A stretch of 64,000 nucleotides of DNA, taken from the NCBI RefSeq assembly GCF_014692875.1, contig NZ_CP061171.1, forward strand, positions 1 through 64,000. The letters run 5' to 3'. Position 1 is the first letter of the stretch. Each line of letters begins with the position of its first letter. Below the pieces are notes generated by a model. It had not been told where the DNA came from. It searched no databases and saw nothing but the letters and a program-made list of their open reading frames with translations. This document shows, piece after piece, positions 1 through 8,592 of the stretch. Position numbers and translations under genes: made by a program. The DNA is from Pedobacter riviphilus. Its GTDB lineage: Bacteria; Bacteroidota; Bacteroidia; Sphingobacteriales; Sphingobacteriaceae.

Positions 1-1431
1 ATGGAAAAAACTTGTACAGAAGTATGGAAGAACTGTCTTCAAATTATTAAGGATAACATTCCGAGCCAAAGTTTCAAAACTTGGTTCGAGCCAATAACAG
101 CCCTTAAATTGGAAGGTAAGGTTTTAACTATACAGGTGCCAAGTTTGTTCTTTTACGAATGGCTTGAAGAACATTATGTAGGCTTGCTACGCAAGACTGT
201 AAAAAAACAACTTGGAGAGGATGGCAGGTTGGAATATAACATCGTTGTAGATAAATCATCAAACAGCGGTAATCCTTATACTACCAATATGCCCTCAAAT
301 GGAAATGGAGCGGAGGCAAAGGTACAATCGATGCCGATTCCGGTTTCCATTAATAAGGATATTAAAAACCCTTTTATTATCCCTGGATTAAAAAAATTAA
401 ATGTTGATCCACAGTTAAACGCTAATTATACTTTCGAAAATTATATTGAGGGAGACTGCAACCGCTTGGCACGTTCTGCAGGTTACGCTGTAGCTGCTAA
501 ACCAGGAGGTACATCTTTTAATCCTTTAATGATTTACGGTGGAGTAGGTTTGGGTAAAACACACCTGGCGCAAGCAATCGGTAACGAGATTAAACGCAGC
601 ATGCCAGATAAGTTGGTGATCTATGTAAGCTGTGAGAAATTCTGCCAGCAGTTTGTAGATTCACTAAAAAACAACACCATTAACGATTTCGTTAACTTTT
701 ATCAGGCAATGGATGTGATCATTATGGATGATGTACACAACTTTGCAGGTAAGGAAAAAACACAGGATATTTTCTTCCATATCTTTAACCACCTACACCA
801 ATCGGGCAAACAGGTAATCTTAACATCTGATAAAGCACCGAAAGATTTAGCTGGTTTGGAAGAACGTTTGTTAAGCCGTTTTAAATGGGGTTTATCTGCA
901 GATTTACAGATTCCTGATCTTGAAACGCGTATTGCCATCTTAAGAAAGAAAATGTATGCTGATGGTATTGAGTTACCAGGCGAGGTGGTAGAATATGTTG
1001 CACACAATATTGATAACAATGTGCGTGAACTGGAAGGTGCTATGGTTTCGTTGCTGGCACAAGCTACTTTGAATAAAAAAGAAATCGATTTAGCACTTGC
1101 TAAGCAAATGTTGAAGAACTTTATCAAAAATACTTCTAAAGAAATTTCAATGGAATATATCCAGAAATTGGTTTGTGAGTATTTCGAAGTTCCTGTAGAT
1201 ATGGTTAAATCGCAAACACGTAAACGCGAAATTGTTCAGGCACGTCAGATTTCGATGTACCTTTCTAAAAGCCATACTAAATCATCGCTAAAAACGATTG
1301 GCGCTTTCTTCGGTGGCCGCGATCACAGTACCGTAATTTATGCTTGCCAAACAGTAGAAGATTTAATTGATACCGATAAAAAGTTTAAAGCTTACGTACA
1401 CGATATCCAAAAGAAATTAAAAATGAGCTGA
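1..1431 (+). CDS. dnaA: Chromosomal replication initiator protein DnaA
   Basis: DnaA is the AAA+ ATPase that binds DnaA boxes, melts the origin and loads the helicase. The 476-residue protein is full length: N-terminal domain I (about 1-80), a low-complexity linker (about 80-130), the AAA+ core with Walker A GGVGLGKTHLAQ near residue 180 and Walker B VIIMDDVH near 240, an arginine-finger region SRFKWGL, and a C-terminal DNA-binding domain carrying the DnaA signature GGRDHSTVIYA near 440. The ATG is base 1 of the window, so its promoter and any upstream origin lie outside. It converges on the NUDIX gene across a strong hairpin. Identification is secure. Confidence 0.98.
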   Translation: MEKTCTEVWKNCLQIIKDNIPSQSFKTWFEPITALKLEGKVLTIQVPSLFFYEWLEEHYVGLLRKTVKKQLGEDGRLEYNIVVDKSSNSGNPYTTNMPSNGNGAEAKVQSMPIPVSINKDIKNPFIIPGLKKLNVDPQLNANYTFENYIEGDCNRLARSAGYAVAAKPGGTSFNPLMIYGGVGLGKTHLAQAIGNEIKRSMPDKLVIYVSCEKFCQQFVDSLKNNTINDFVNFYQAMDVIIMDDVHNFAGKEKTQDIFFHIFNHLHQSGKQVILTSDKAPKDLAGLEERLLSRFKWGLSADLQIPDLETRIAILRKKMYADGIELPGEVVEYVAHNIDNNVRELEGAMVSLLAQATLNKKEIDLALAKQMLKNFIKNTSKEISMEYIQKLVCEYFEVPVDMVKSQTRKREIVQARQISMYLSKSHTKSSLKTIGAFFGGRDHSTVIYACQTVEDLIDTDKKFKAYVHDIQKKLKMS

Positions 1432-1503
1432 ACTTAAGTGCAAGGGCAGAAAGATAGAAGGGTTTAAATTAAAATCTTTCGTTCATGTTCAAAAGTTTAT
1501 TCA

Positions 1504-1546
1504 ATCACAATAAAGGCCCGATATTTTATCGGGCCTTTATTGTGAT
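1504..1546. terminator. Bidirectional intrinsic terminator between dnaA and the NUDIX gene
   Basis: Two perfect 20-base inverted arms (1504-1523 and 1527-1546) enclose a TTT loop, with a GC-rich core GGCCCGATA/TATCGGGCC and A/T-rich outer parts. It lies between two convergent genes, so it can stop transcription from both sides. A T-rich run follows on the plus strand (1549-1556). Confidence 0.85.
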
Positions 1547-1561
1547 GTGTTTTTTAAATAT

Positions 1562-2110
1562 TTAAAGCTTTTCCAGTTCGGCTAAGCCGTAATGTAAGGC
1601 CGCAACATGTAGCGCCTGAGCTATTTTATTGTCATTGATTAACTGTTTAACTTCATCAACGGTGTATTCCTCAACATTTAAAATTTCGTGTTCATCTAAA
1701 TGCTGTTCATGAGTTTTAATGCCACCTGTTAAGAAATAAGTAAAGGTTCTATTGTTTGATGTTGCAGGATTAGGATAAAGCTCGGCAATAAGTTTGCAGG
1801 TTTTAAAACTGTAACCGGTTTCTTCTAAAAGTTCGCGTTTAACCGCAAACTCTGGCGCTTCATCTCCATCAATCACACCGCCCGGCACTTCAAGAGAAAC
1901 AATATCGGCTGCATGGCGGTACTGGCGCACCATGATGATTTTCCCTTCTTCTGTTAATGCAATTGCATTAACCCAGTTTGGATACTCTAAAACATAGTAG
2001 TCGTCTTTTATAATGCCATCAGGAAGTTTAACCTCGTCTACCCTTAAGGTAGCCCACTTTTCTCTTACTAAATATTTAGAGGCAATTTTTTGCCACTTTT
2101 CTATAATCAT
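1562..2110 (-). CDS. NUDIX hydrolase, ADP-ribose pyrophosphatase-like
   Basis: NUDIX enzymes hydrolyse nucleoside diphosphates linked to another moiety; the ADP-ribose/sugar-nucleotide group is the closest match by length (182 residues) and architecture. The NUDIX box is complete: a GGVIDGDE segment followed after seven residues by RELLEETGY, fitting Gx5Ex7REUxEExGU with all metal-binding glutamates present. A beta-strand-rich N-terminal part with IIMVRQYRHA precedes it, as in ADP-ribose pyrophosphatases. It is cytoplasmic with no signal peptide. It is read leftward, converging on dnaA. The exact substrate cannot be told from sequence; housecleaning of ADP-ribose is an inference. Confidence 0.88.
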   Translation of the reverse strand: MIIEKWQKIASKYLVREKWATLRVDEVKLPDGIIKDDYYVLEYPNWVNAIALTEEGKIIMVRQYRHAADIVSLEVPGGVIDGDEAPEFAVKRELLEETGYSFKTCKLIAELYPNPATSNNRTFTYFLTGGIKTHEQHLDEHEILNVEEYTVDEVKQLINDNKIAQALHVAALHYGLAELEKL

Positions 2111-2159
2111 TATTTTATTTATGTTAATTGAATTACTCCAAATTGAAAACCGCTAACTC

Positions 2160-2549
2160 TTAGCTGAGGTACTGTTGTATCGTTTTCTGACGGTGCAAGT
2201 TTACCAAATGCACAATCTTGTGCCGATCTGACAGAAATTGATAGACTAAATTCAGTTTTGGGGCAATCATTCGGTTTCTATCAGGGGTTGTCCCTAACTC
2301 GTAATATAAGAATTCGCTCAGTGAGTCGAGTTTTTCGGGAGGGATATTACCTTCAGTTAGCCAGTTTTCAAAAACTGCCAGATCTTCATTTTCCAGAATT
2401 TCTTTTGGTAATTGAAAGCCGCCTTCCATAGTTTCGTCAAAAAGCTGATTGGCCTCGGCTAACTTGCCCTCTAACTTTAAACCCATAATACGGGCCAAAA
2501 CCTGTGCAAGTTTTTGTATTTCTGCCGTGATTAAATCTCTTCTGTACAT
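2160..2549 (-). CDS. Conserved hypothetical protein (possibly DUF6483-like)
   Basis: A 129-residue cytoplasmic protein, mostly helical, without signal peptide, membrane segment or recognisable catalytic motif. The start MYRRDLITAEIQKLAQVLAR suggests an N-terminal amphipathic helix. It resembles small helical proteins common in Bacteroidota that are annotated only as domains of unknown function; the DUF6483 suggestion is from memory and uncertain. It lies about 50 bases upstream of the NUDIX gene in the same direction, so the two may be co-transcribed. No function can be assigned. Confidence 0.75.
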   Translation of the reverse strand: MYRRDLITAEIQKLAQVLARIMGLKLEGKLAEANQLFDETMEGGFQLPKEILENEDLAVFENWLTEGNIPPEKLDSLSEFLYYELGTTPDRNRMIAPKLNLVYQFLSDRHKIVHLVNLHRQKTIQQYLS

Positions 2550-2625
2550 ATTGTTGTAATGGTTTAATCTGTTGGAAAGTTGTAACGTTCAAAAAGGAAC
2601 AGATTCTAACTTATGGACTATGGAC

Positions 2626-3399
2626 CTACCAGCTTCCGCTGCTACCACCTCCTCCGAAGCTTCCGCCGCCAAAACCACCAAATCCGCCTCCTCCACCAGA
2701 AGAACCACCTCCCCAGCCACCGCTGCTTCGGCCGCCGCCGCCGCTTCCAAAAAGCATAGCCCAAAACAGCGCATTAGATGCTCCACGTCCGCCAATTACT
2801 TCGCTCCCGCCTCCGCCACCTTTTCGCATAATGATAATAATCACGATTACGATAATGATAATAATCACAATGCTACCACCGCCTCCACCTTTCTTTGAAG
2901 AAGTTTTAGGACTATCGTTTTTATATTCGCCTCTTGTATACTTTATAATCGACGTCGTACCTTCATCCAAGCCAGCATAATAATTTCCTGCTCTAAAATT
3001 GGGTTTAATATCGTTGTCAATAATACGCTTGGCATAAATATCGGGTAATGCGCCTTCTAAGCCATAACCTGTTTGAATAGAGATTTTTCGATCGCCAACT
3101 GCCACAACGATCATAATACCATTGTTTTTGCCACTTTGGCCAACACCCCATTTTCTACCCAGTTCTACCGCATATTCATTAATATCGTAATCGCCGACTG
3201 ATTTTAGTATTGCTATTGCAATCTGTGTAGAAGAAGAATCGTTAAAGGTTACCAGTTTATTTTCAAGCGCCTGTTTTTGCTCTGCAGACAATACATTGGC
3301 ATAATCGTTAACTAAGGTGTTTGGCTTTTCAGGAAAATCCTGCGCAAAAGCGAAAGCAAATAATAAACTGAACAGTGATAATAAGAATATTTTCTTCAT
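2626..3399 (-). CDS. TPM-domain envelope protein with glycine-rich tail (YgcG-like)
   Basis: A 257-residue protein with an N-terminal signal peptide (MKKIFLLSLFSLLFAFAFA), then a TPM domain (about 25-155) with the family-typical VNDYANVLS start and the RKISIQTGYGLEGALPD segment. A very hydrophobic isoleucine/valine stretch (about residues 175-192) should be a single membrane anchor. The last 60 residues are almost all glycine and serine, ending GGSSGSW, as in YgcG-type proteins. It is the last gene of a lemA - TPM - TPM operon; the gap to the upstream TPM gene is 3 bases. LemA and TPM proteins commonly co-occur and are linked to membrane-protein quality control or envelope stress, but the mechanism is unsettled. 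Confidence 0.88.
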   Translation of the reverse strand: MKKIFLLSLFSLLFAFAFAQDFPEKPNTLVNDYANVLSAEQKQALENKLVTFNDSSSTQIAIAILKSVGDYDINEYAVELGRKWGVGQSGKNNGIMIVVAVGDRKISIQTGYGLEGALPDIYAKRIIDNDIKPNFRAGNYYAGLDEGTTSIIKYTRGEYKNDSPKTSSKKGGGGGSIVIIIIIVIVIIIIMRKGGGGGSEVIGGRGASNALFWAMLFGSGGGGRSSGGWGGGSSGGGGGFGGFGGGSFGGGGSSGSW

Positions 3400-3402
3400 C
3401 TC

Positions 3403-3846
3403 TTATTTGTTCTCTAGGTTATCCATAAAAACAATATCGTTTGGCAACTCATTAATATCGCCTTTTTGCGGCGGGAAGAACAAGGCTAGCTTTTCTCCGG
3501 CCAACGCTACACCTGCAATAATACCATCGGCCAAATTGCCTTTTGCAAAATGTGCTGTCATCGCAATTTTAGTAGTTTCCCAAAAGTTTTCAGGTACTAC
3601 CTGGTGAATCCCAACATCGCCAATAATGGCAAATTTATGATCGGCATGTGCCAAATAAATGAGCACGCCATTTCTTTTTGCTGTTTTATCCATATCCAGT
3701 TTAGCAAAATATTCGGTAGCTTTTTCATATGGATCGCCTGCGCAATGTTTGTCAATAGCAATTCTAATTTCTCCAGAAGTTGCTCTTTCTGCATCGGAGA
3801 TCGCGTTTGCTATTTTTTCTTGTTCAATATCTGAAAATAACGACAT
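3403..3846 (-). CDS. Second TPM-domain protein
   Basis: A 147-residue protein that is essentially one TPM (Psb32/MOLO-1-like) domain: SEIRIAID-type strand (here GEIRIAIDKHC), the KRNGVLIYLAHADHKFAIIGD core and the downstream helix KGNLADGIIAGV. Unlike its neighbour it has no signal peptide, no glycine-rich tail and no clear membrane segment, so it is predicted cytoplasmic or tethered through a partner. It sits between lemA (about 83 bases upstream) and the glycine-rich TPM gene (3 bases downstream). Two different TPM proteins in one LemA operon is a recurring arrangement in Bacteroidota. Confidence 0.87.
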   Translation of the reverse strand: MSLFSDIEQEKIANAISDAERATSGEIRIAIDKHCAGDPYEKATEYFAKLDMDKTAKRNGVLIYLAHADHKFAIIGDVGIHQVVPENFWETTKIAMTAHFAKGNLADGIIAGVALAGEKLALFFPPQKGDINELPNDIVFMDNLENK

Positions 3847-3929
3847 GTGCTTATTTTGTATGAAGTAAAAAGGGTAATAAATGCTTAGTTAATAAACATT
3901 CACTACCCTTATATATTGTGTTGAGAATA

Positions 3930-4511
3930 TTAAAATTCTACTTTAGGTGCGTCTTTTGCAGTGGCATCGGCCTCAAAATATCCTTTAGCTTTAAAGCCAA
4001 ACATACCAGCTGTTAAATTCGTAGGGAAGGATCTGATTTTACCATTATATTCCTGTACCGCATCGTTAAAATCTTTACGGGCAACAGTAATCCTGTTTTC
4101 GGTACTTTCTAGCTGTGCTGATAAATCACTGAATTGCTGTGTAGCTCTTAGTTCAGGGTAATTTTCAGTAATCGATAATAATTTACCCAAAGCCTGGCTC
4201 AATTGTCCCTGTGCAGCCTGGTATTTCTGGATGTTTTCTGGTGTCAGTTCATCCGCTTTAACCGTCATCTGTGTTGCTTTTGCACGTGCTTCGGTTACGG
4301 CAGTTAACGTACCCTGCTCAAATTTAGCTGCCCCTTTTACTGTAGCTACCAGGTTCGGAATTAAATCTGCTCTTCTTTGATATTGGGTTTGTACGGTTCC
4401 CCATTTCGATTTAACGTTCTCATCCAGTTTAACCATGCTGTTATATCCGCATGAACTTAAAGTGCTCACTGCAATAACTGCAGCTAAAATTCCAAATATT
4501 AATCTTTTCAT
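3930..4511 (-). CDS. lemA: LemA family lipoprotein
   Basis: A 193-residue LemA protein. The first 21 residues are a lipoprotein signal ending in the lipobox LSSC, followed by the characteristic LemA start with KWGTVQTQYQRRADLIPNL and a long four-helix region (AKFEQGTLTAVTEARAKAT, TENYPELRA). LemA proteins are helical-bundle envelope proteins of unknown biochemical role; here the lipobox predicts a lipid-anchored form. It is the first gene of a leftward operon with two TPM-domain genes, an association seen widely across bacteria. Confidence 0.93.
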   Translation of the reverse strand: MKRLIFGILAAVIAVSTLSSCGYNSMVKLDENVKSKWGTVQTQYQRRADLIPNLVATVKGAAKFEQGTLTAVTEARAKATQMTVKADELTPENIQKYQAAQGQLSQALGKLLSITENYPELRATQQFSDLSAQLESTENRITVARKDFNDAVQEYNGKIRSFPTNLTAGMFGFKAKGYFEADATAKDAPKVEF

Positions 4512-4742
4512 TTTTATGGTTTTTGTCTTTTTAATAGAATTGATTTATGGTCAATTTACGAATTAGATATCAAATTGCATGCCTTTGTTACAATTTCGGT
4601 ATTTATGTGACAGGTTGACAAGCTTCACGCGGATTTCAATAAGATAGAAGCTGTGTATTTTGATTGGGTAATTGAGTAATAAACCGTTTAAACCATGTAA
4701 GGTTTTTTGTTTTGAAGCGCAGGGTTCTTCGTTTTTTTTAAT

Positions 4743-4886
4743 GTTCGTCCCGCTCTCCGCTTTACTTCGTGTTCGCTCCGATCGGGGCTAGATACTCAGG
4801 CCTGTGGCACGGAAAACCGACATAGTAGCAGAAAACTAACAAAACTAAACCCGATCGAACGGATGCCCCCGATTTTTCTATCGGGG
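4743..4886. repeat. Dispersed palindromic repeat, family A (copy 1), in the lemA upstream gap
   Basis: The 546-base gap 4512-5057 holds no convincing gene. Read on the minus strand, 4743-4787 carries CCCCGATCGGAGCG then GCGGAGAGCGGGACGAAC, the same ends and order as copies at 9723-9780 and 16265-16332. A second part at 4867-4886 is a clean hairpin (CCCCGAT, six-base loop, ATCGGGG) followed by AGAGCGGGAAGG. A 62-codon open frame at 4863-5051 runs through this repeat and is judged spurious. Confidence 0.6.
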
Positions 4887-5057
4887 CAGGAGGTAGAGCG
4901 GGAAGGAAGCCTCCTATGGAATACTGCAATTGTTTTCCAAATCAATAAAACGCTTTATGAATACGTGGATGAATATCTTTCAACAGAATTAAATAGTATC
5001 AATTATTCTTTATTGTTACCTATCTTTGTACCATTCGGGATAAAAACCTGACATGAT

Positions 5058-6599
5058 ATGCAAAAAGACATCGAAATTACGCTGCTCCCGCACGAGGTAG
5101 AGCAAACAGAGGTGATTAACCAGAAACTGGCTGAAGCCCTAAAATTACCTGGATCGAGAATTAAAGGCTACGAAATCCTGAAAAGATCAATAGATGCCCG
5201 CTCGAGAAAAGTGATATTCAGACTTCAGGTGAAAGTTTTTGTAGATGAGGAAGCCGTTCCCGAAGTATACACCATTAATTATAAAAATGTAAGTGATGCA
5301 AAGCCGGTGATTATTATCGGGGCTGGCCCAGCAGGCTTGTTTGCAGCTTTGCAGTGTATAGAGAATGGATTAAAGCCCATTATTATAGAACGTGGTAAAG
5401 ATGTAAAACAACGCCGGAGAGACTTGGCTGCCATAAACAAGCAGGGTTTAGTGAATACTGAATCTAATTATTGTTATGGTGAAGGTGGCGCAGGAACCTA
5501 TTCGGATGGTAAATTGTATACCCGATCTAATAAAAGGGGCGATATTAACAAGGTGCTACAGGTATTTGTAAACCATGGGGCAGAAGCTGATATTGCCATT
5601 GATGCCCGTCCACATATAGGTACCAATAAACTTCCCCATATTATTACTTCCATAAAAGATACGATCCTGAATGCTGGGGGTGAAGTGAGGTTCGATAGTA
5701 GGATGACTGATCTTTTGATTGAATTCGGAAAAGTAAAAGGAATTGAAATAAATTTTGAAGAAAAGTTGTTTGCTGATGATATTATCTTGGCAACTGGCCA
5801 TTCTGCAAGAGATGTGTACGAATTGTTGAACAGTAAAAATATCCTGATTGAGGCAAAACCATTTGCGTTAGGCGTACGGATTGAGCATCCTCAGGAAATT
5901 ATTGATTCGGCTCAATACCACTGCGATATTAGATCAGAGTTTTTACCTCCAGCGTACTACAGCTTGGTTGAGCAGGTTGGTGCCCGTGGGGTATTTTCTT
6001 TTTGTATGTGCCCGGGCGGTATTATTGCGCCCTGTTCAACAGGAGAAAATGAAATCGTGGTAAATGGCTGGTCGCCATCTAAACGGAATAATCCTTATGC
6101 CAATTCGGGAACAGTAGTTCAGGTTACCTTAAATGATGTTGTGGGTTACGATCCGCTTAGGATGTTGCATTTCCAATCGGAGATTGAAAAAATGGCTTTT
6201 GAGGCGGGAGGTGGAAACCTGGTAGCTCCTGCACAACGTATGGTCGATTTTGTGAACAATAAATTATCGATCGATTTACCAAAGAACTCGTATCTGCCTG
6301 GTACCAAAAGTTCGATGCTGGATAATATTTTACCCGATTTTGTATCGGATAGTTTACGTGCGGCATTACCCTTATTTGGGAAAAAAATTAAAGGTTATTA
6401 TACAAATGAAGCCATTTTGGTAGGGGTAGAAAGCAGAACTTCCTCTCCGGTTAGGATTCCGAGAGATAAAGAGACTTATCAGCACCCTCAGATAAAAGGT
6501 TTATATCCTTGTGCTGAAGGTGCAGGTTATGCCGGCGGAATTGTATCGGCAGCAATAGATGGCATTAACTGTGCAAATGCAATATTAAATATATCTTAA
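5058..6599 (+). CDS. FAD-dependent dehydrogenase/oxidoreductase (COG2509-type)
   Basis: A 513-residue flavoprotein with an N-terminal region of about 85 residues, then the dinucleotide-binding motif IIIGAGPAGLFAAL near residue 90, an ERG ribose-binding acid about 20 residues later, the EGGAGTYSDGKLYTR segment near 145, a second FAD-contacting motif DDIILATGHSARD near 240, and a C-terminal GAGYAGGIVSAAIDG FAD-closing motif. This architecture matches the uncharacterised NAD(P)/FAD-dependent dehydrogenase family widespread in Bacteroidota and Firmicutes. It is cytoplasmic. The substrate is unknown. The start ATG at 5058 is supported by the conserved N-terminal region. The DinB gene follows after 33 bases. 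Confidence 0.9.
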   Translation: MQKDIEITLLPHEVEQTEVINQKLAEALKLPGSRIKGYEILKRSIDARSRKVIFRLQVKVFVDEEAVPEVYTINYKNVSDAKPVIIIGAGPAGLFAALQCIENGLKPIIIERGKDVKQRRRDLAAINKQGLVNTESNYCYGEGGAGTYSDGKLYTRSNKRGDINKVLQVFVNHGAEADIAIDARPHIGTNKLPHIITSIKDTILNAGGEVRFDSRMTDLLIEFGKVKGIEINFEEKLFADDIILATGHSARDVYELLNSKNILIEAKPFALGVRIEHPQEIIDSAQYHCDIRSEFLPPAYYSLVEQVGARGVFSFCMCPGGIIAPCSTGENEIVVNGWSPSKRNNPYANSGTVVQVTLNDVVGYDPLRMLHFQSEIEKMAFEAGGGNLVAPAQRMVDFVNNKLSIDLPKNSYLPGTKSSMLDNILPDFVSDSLRAALPLFGKKIKGYYTNEAILVGVESRTSSPVRIPRDKETYQHPQIKGLYPCAEGAGYAGGIVSAAIDGINCANAILNIS

Positions 6600-6632
6600 C
6601 AAACTTTATATTTCGCTAATTGTTGTTTAGGT

Positions 6633-7100
6633 ATGTTTAATATCACAAACGAAATAAAAAAGGCATTTAATGGCGATGCCTGGCATGGTAACCATGTAAT
6701 GCAGACCTTAAATAACGTTAACCCTGAAAGTGCGTTTAGCCATTTTGTACCGGGCGCACACTCTATTGCCGAAATTGCCCTGCATTTAACGGCATGGACA
6801 GAAGAAGTTACCTCAAGACTGAGCGGGAAACCTGCTGCAGGACCTGCAATGGGCGATTGGCCAGTACCTGAAAGTAGAACGCCAAAGGCTTGGGAGCGTA
6901 TTATTTTTAATTTTAAAATTGCAAATGAAGAGCTCATCCGCCTGTGCGAAGGCATAAAAAACAACCAATGGGATGATGAAGTAAAGGGTGAGCGGAATCC
7001 AGCTTTGGGAACAGGTGTAACCAATGCCGAGCTTTTAAGTGGTTTAGCGCAGCACCATGCTTACCATTCTGGCCAAATTGCTTTGCTTTCTAAGTTTTAG
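6633..7100 (+). CDS. DinB family protein
   Basis: A 155-residue four-helix-bundle protein of the DinB/YfiT superfamily, whose members bind a divalent metal through three histidines and include thiol transferases and damage-inducible proteins. Histidines in positions typical of the family are seen in EIALHLTAW (about 50) and in LAQHHAYHSGQIALL near the C-terminus, the strongest family signature. There is no signal peptide. It lies 33 bases after the FAD dehydrogenase and 26 bases before the CoA-binding protein, suggesting a three-gene transcript. Its specific reaction is not known. Confidence 0.88.
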   Translation: MFNITNEIKKAFNGDAWHGNHVMQTLNNVNPESAFSHFVPGAHSIAEIALHLTAWTEEVTSRLSGKPAAGPAMGDWPVPESRTPKAWERIIFNFKIANEELIRLCEGIKNNQWDDEVKGERNPALGTGVTNAELLSGLAQHHAYHSGQIALLSKF

Positions 7101-7126
7101 TAATTCATCTGCGTAATCAAATTATA

Positions 7127-7486
7127 ATGAAGAAGACACTTATTATTGGTGCATCACCAAACCCATCAAGATATGCCTATAAAGCAGCTCATATGCTCAC
7201 GCGCTTTAATCACGAAATTATTAACGTGGGCATAAAGAAAGGAGAGGTTGCAGGAGTAGAAATTGAAGAACCAGATCAGATACACTCTGATATAGACACC
7301 ATAACTTTATATATTGGCCCAGCCTTACAGGCGCAATACCACGATTACATCCTTGCAACAAAGCCCAAGCGGGTAATTTTCAACCCAGGAACTGAAAATT
7401 ATGAGCTGGAAAAATTATTGGATAAACACCATATCGAACCAGTTGAAGCCTGTACCTTGGTATTGCTAAGCACAGGGCAATATTAA
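7127..7486 (+). CDS. CoA-binding domain protein
   Basis: A 119-residue stand-alone CoA_binding_2 (Rossmann-type) domain. The N-terminus KKTLIIGASPNPSRYAYKAA contains the dinucleotide/CoA-binding turn of this family, and the C-terminal KPKRVIFNPGTENYELEKLL matches its conserved FNPGTEN-like segment. Proteins of this size (YccU-like) bind CoA in crystal structures, but their role is unknown. The last four bases overlap tail to tail with the stop of the PagL-like gene on the other strand. Confidence 0.9.
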   Translation: MKKTLIIGASPNPSRYAYKAAHMLTRFNHEIINVGIKKGEVAGVEIEEPDQIHSDIDTITLYIGPALQAQYHDYILATKPKRVIFNPGTENYELEKLLDKHHIEPVEACTLVLLSTGQY

Positions 7487-8592
7487 AATTTATATACCAC
7501 GCCCCAGTTTACAAAATCTGCCTGGGCAAAGTGCATATAGGTTTTGGCCTGTAAGCCAATGTGCGGCGTAATATTAAAAGTAGGCCCGAATGTCCAGTAC
7601 CACGTCGCTTTATCCATCAATCTGTTGTAGTGGATGTATTTCCCAATCTGTGCCGCAACGGTTACACGCCATAAGTTGATATCGGCACCGATGCTTAAGC
7701 CGGTACGCCATCTGTCATAAGATGTTCCGTAATTCTGATAGGTTTCTCCATTACGATTTGGGTCATATACACTAAAATAATAAACCGCATCTGCTCCTGC
7801 CTTAAGCGACATCACATCATTCAGGTAAAAATTGTAACCTGCATATAAGCCGCTTTTGTATAAGCTTTTGTTCCTGTTCGCAAATACGCCCCTTGCGCCT
7901 AAACCCGCACTAAGCTCGATCGAATTACGTTGCAAAGTGGTGTAAGTGCTTTTCCGCTCAGCAGTTAATGTTTTCGGATTGTTTAGTTTAAGCCCGATGT
8001 AAATGTTTCCGGTATTCAAACCCCCATTGGGTACAGTTGCGCCTCCGTTTGATACATGTAAAAAACCAAAACCGACCAATAGATCGGTGTATTGGCTCAT
8101 GGGCAGCTCCATTCCTAAGTCCGCCTTGATAGTTTCGTTGATCGGGCTTCCCAGAAATCTGTTTTTGGTATTATTAAAGTAATACTTGTTCGTATAACCC
8201 AAGCCAACTCCTGGCGTAAAATTAAACTTTGCTTTTCCTACTCTGAATAATTGAAAGTCCATTTGCGCCACCAGACCATATATCTGACCAAAAGCATTGG
8301 CCGAAGTATCTTTTGTACCTTTCAGTTTGCTCAGGTTTCTGAAAATAAAACCGATCCCGTAAGATTTAGCACCACTAAAACCAATCCATTTATCGCTGTT
8401 CTGGCTAATGTCTTTAAAATAAGCCGCGTCAAATCCTGTAATCTGATCCTGAAACAAGTGTCCCTGATCATTATTTATATGTGTGCCAAATATGGGCTTG
8501 AGAATAATGGAACGGTTTTCTGGTGCAATTTGAGCTTCAGCAAATGCCAGGCCCGTAATAACAAAAATAAAAGAGAGTAGTTGTTTTTTCAT
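7483..8592 (-). CDS. Acyloxyacyl hydrolase, PagL-like lipid A deacylase
   Basis: A 369-residue predicted outer-membrane beta-barrel with a signal peptide (about 20 residues, ending AEAQ). Around residue 178 it carries FLHVSNGGATVPNGGLN, which matches the PagL catalytic segment with its His-Ser pair (HxSN) and the following N-G-G-x-N. PagL removes a 3-O-linked acyl chain from lipid A in the outer leaflet. The protein is about twice the length of classical PagL because a second barrel-like half (about 220-369) follows; this longer form is common in Bacteroidota. Its start ATG overlaps the stop of the upstream LpxR-like gene by one base (TAATG), implying coupled translation. Enzymatic activity is inferred, not shown. 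Confidence 0.85.
   Translation of the reverse strand: MKKQLLSFIFVITGLAFAEAQIAPENRSIILKPIFGTHINNDQGHLFQDQITGFDAAYFKDISQNSDKWIGFSGAKSYGIGFIFRNLSKLKGTKDTSANAFGQIYGLVAQMDFQLFRVGKAKFNFTPGVGLGYTNKYYFNNTKNRFLGSPINETIKADLGMELPMSQYTDLLVGFGFLHVSNGGATVPNGGLNTGNIYIGLKLNNPKTLTAERKSTYTTLQRNSIELSAGLGARGVFANRNKSLYKSGLYAGYNFYLNDVMSLKAGADAVYYFSVYDPNRNGETYQNYGTSYDRWRTGLSIGADINLWRVTVAAQIGKYIHYNRLMDKATWYWTFGPTFNITPHIGLQAKTYMHFAQADFVNWGVVYKF

Noticed and set aside
1..1561. Origin of replication next to dnaA
   Set aside because: No cluster of DnaA boxes (TTATnCACA) or AT-rich unwinding element is visible after dnaA; the upstream side is outside the window.
2572..2898. 108-codon open frame on the plus strand opposite the TPM gene
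   Set aside because: It is the antisense of the glycine-rich tail; its Ser/Thr/Ala-rich composition is what GC-rich glycine codons give in another frame.
4863..5051. 62-codon open frame upstream of the FAD dehydrogenase
   Set aside because: It starts inside a hairpin of a dispersed repeat and shows no domain-like pattern.
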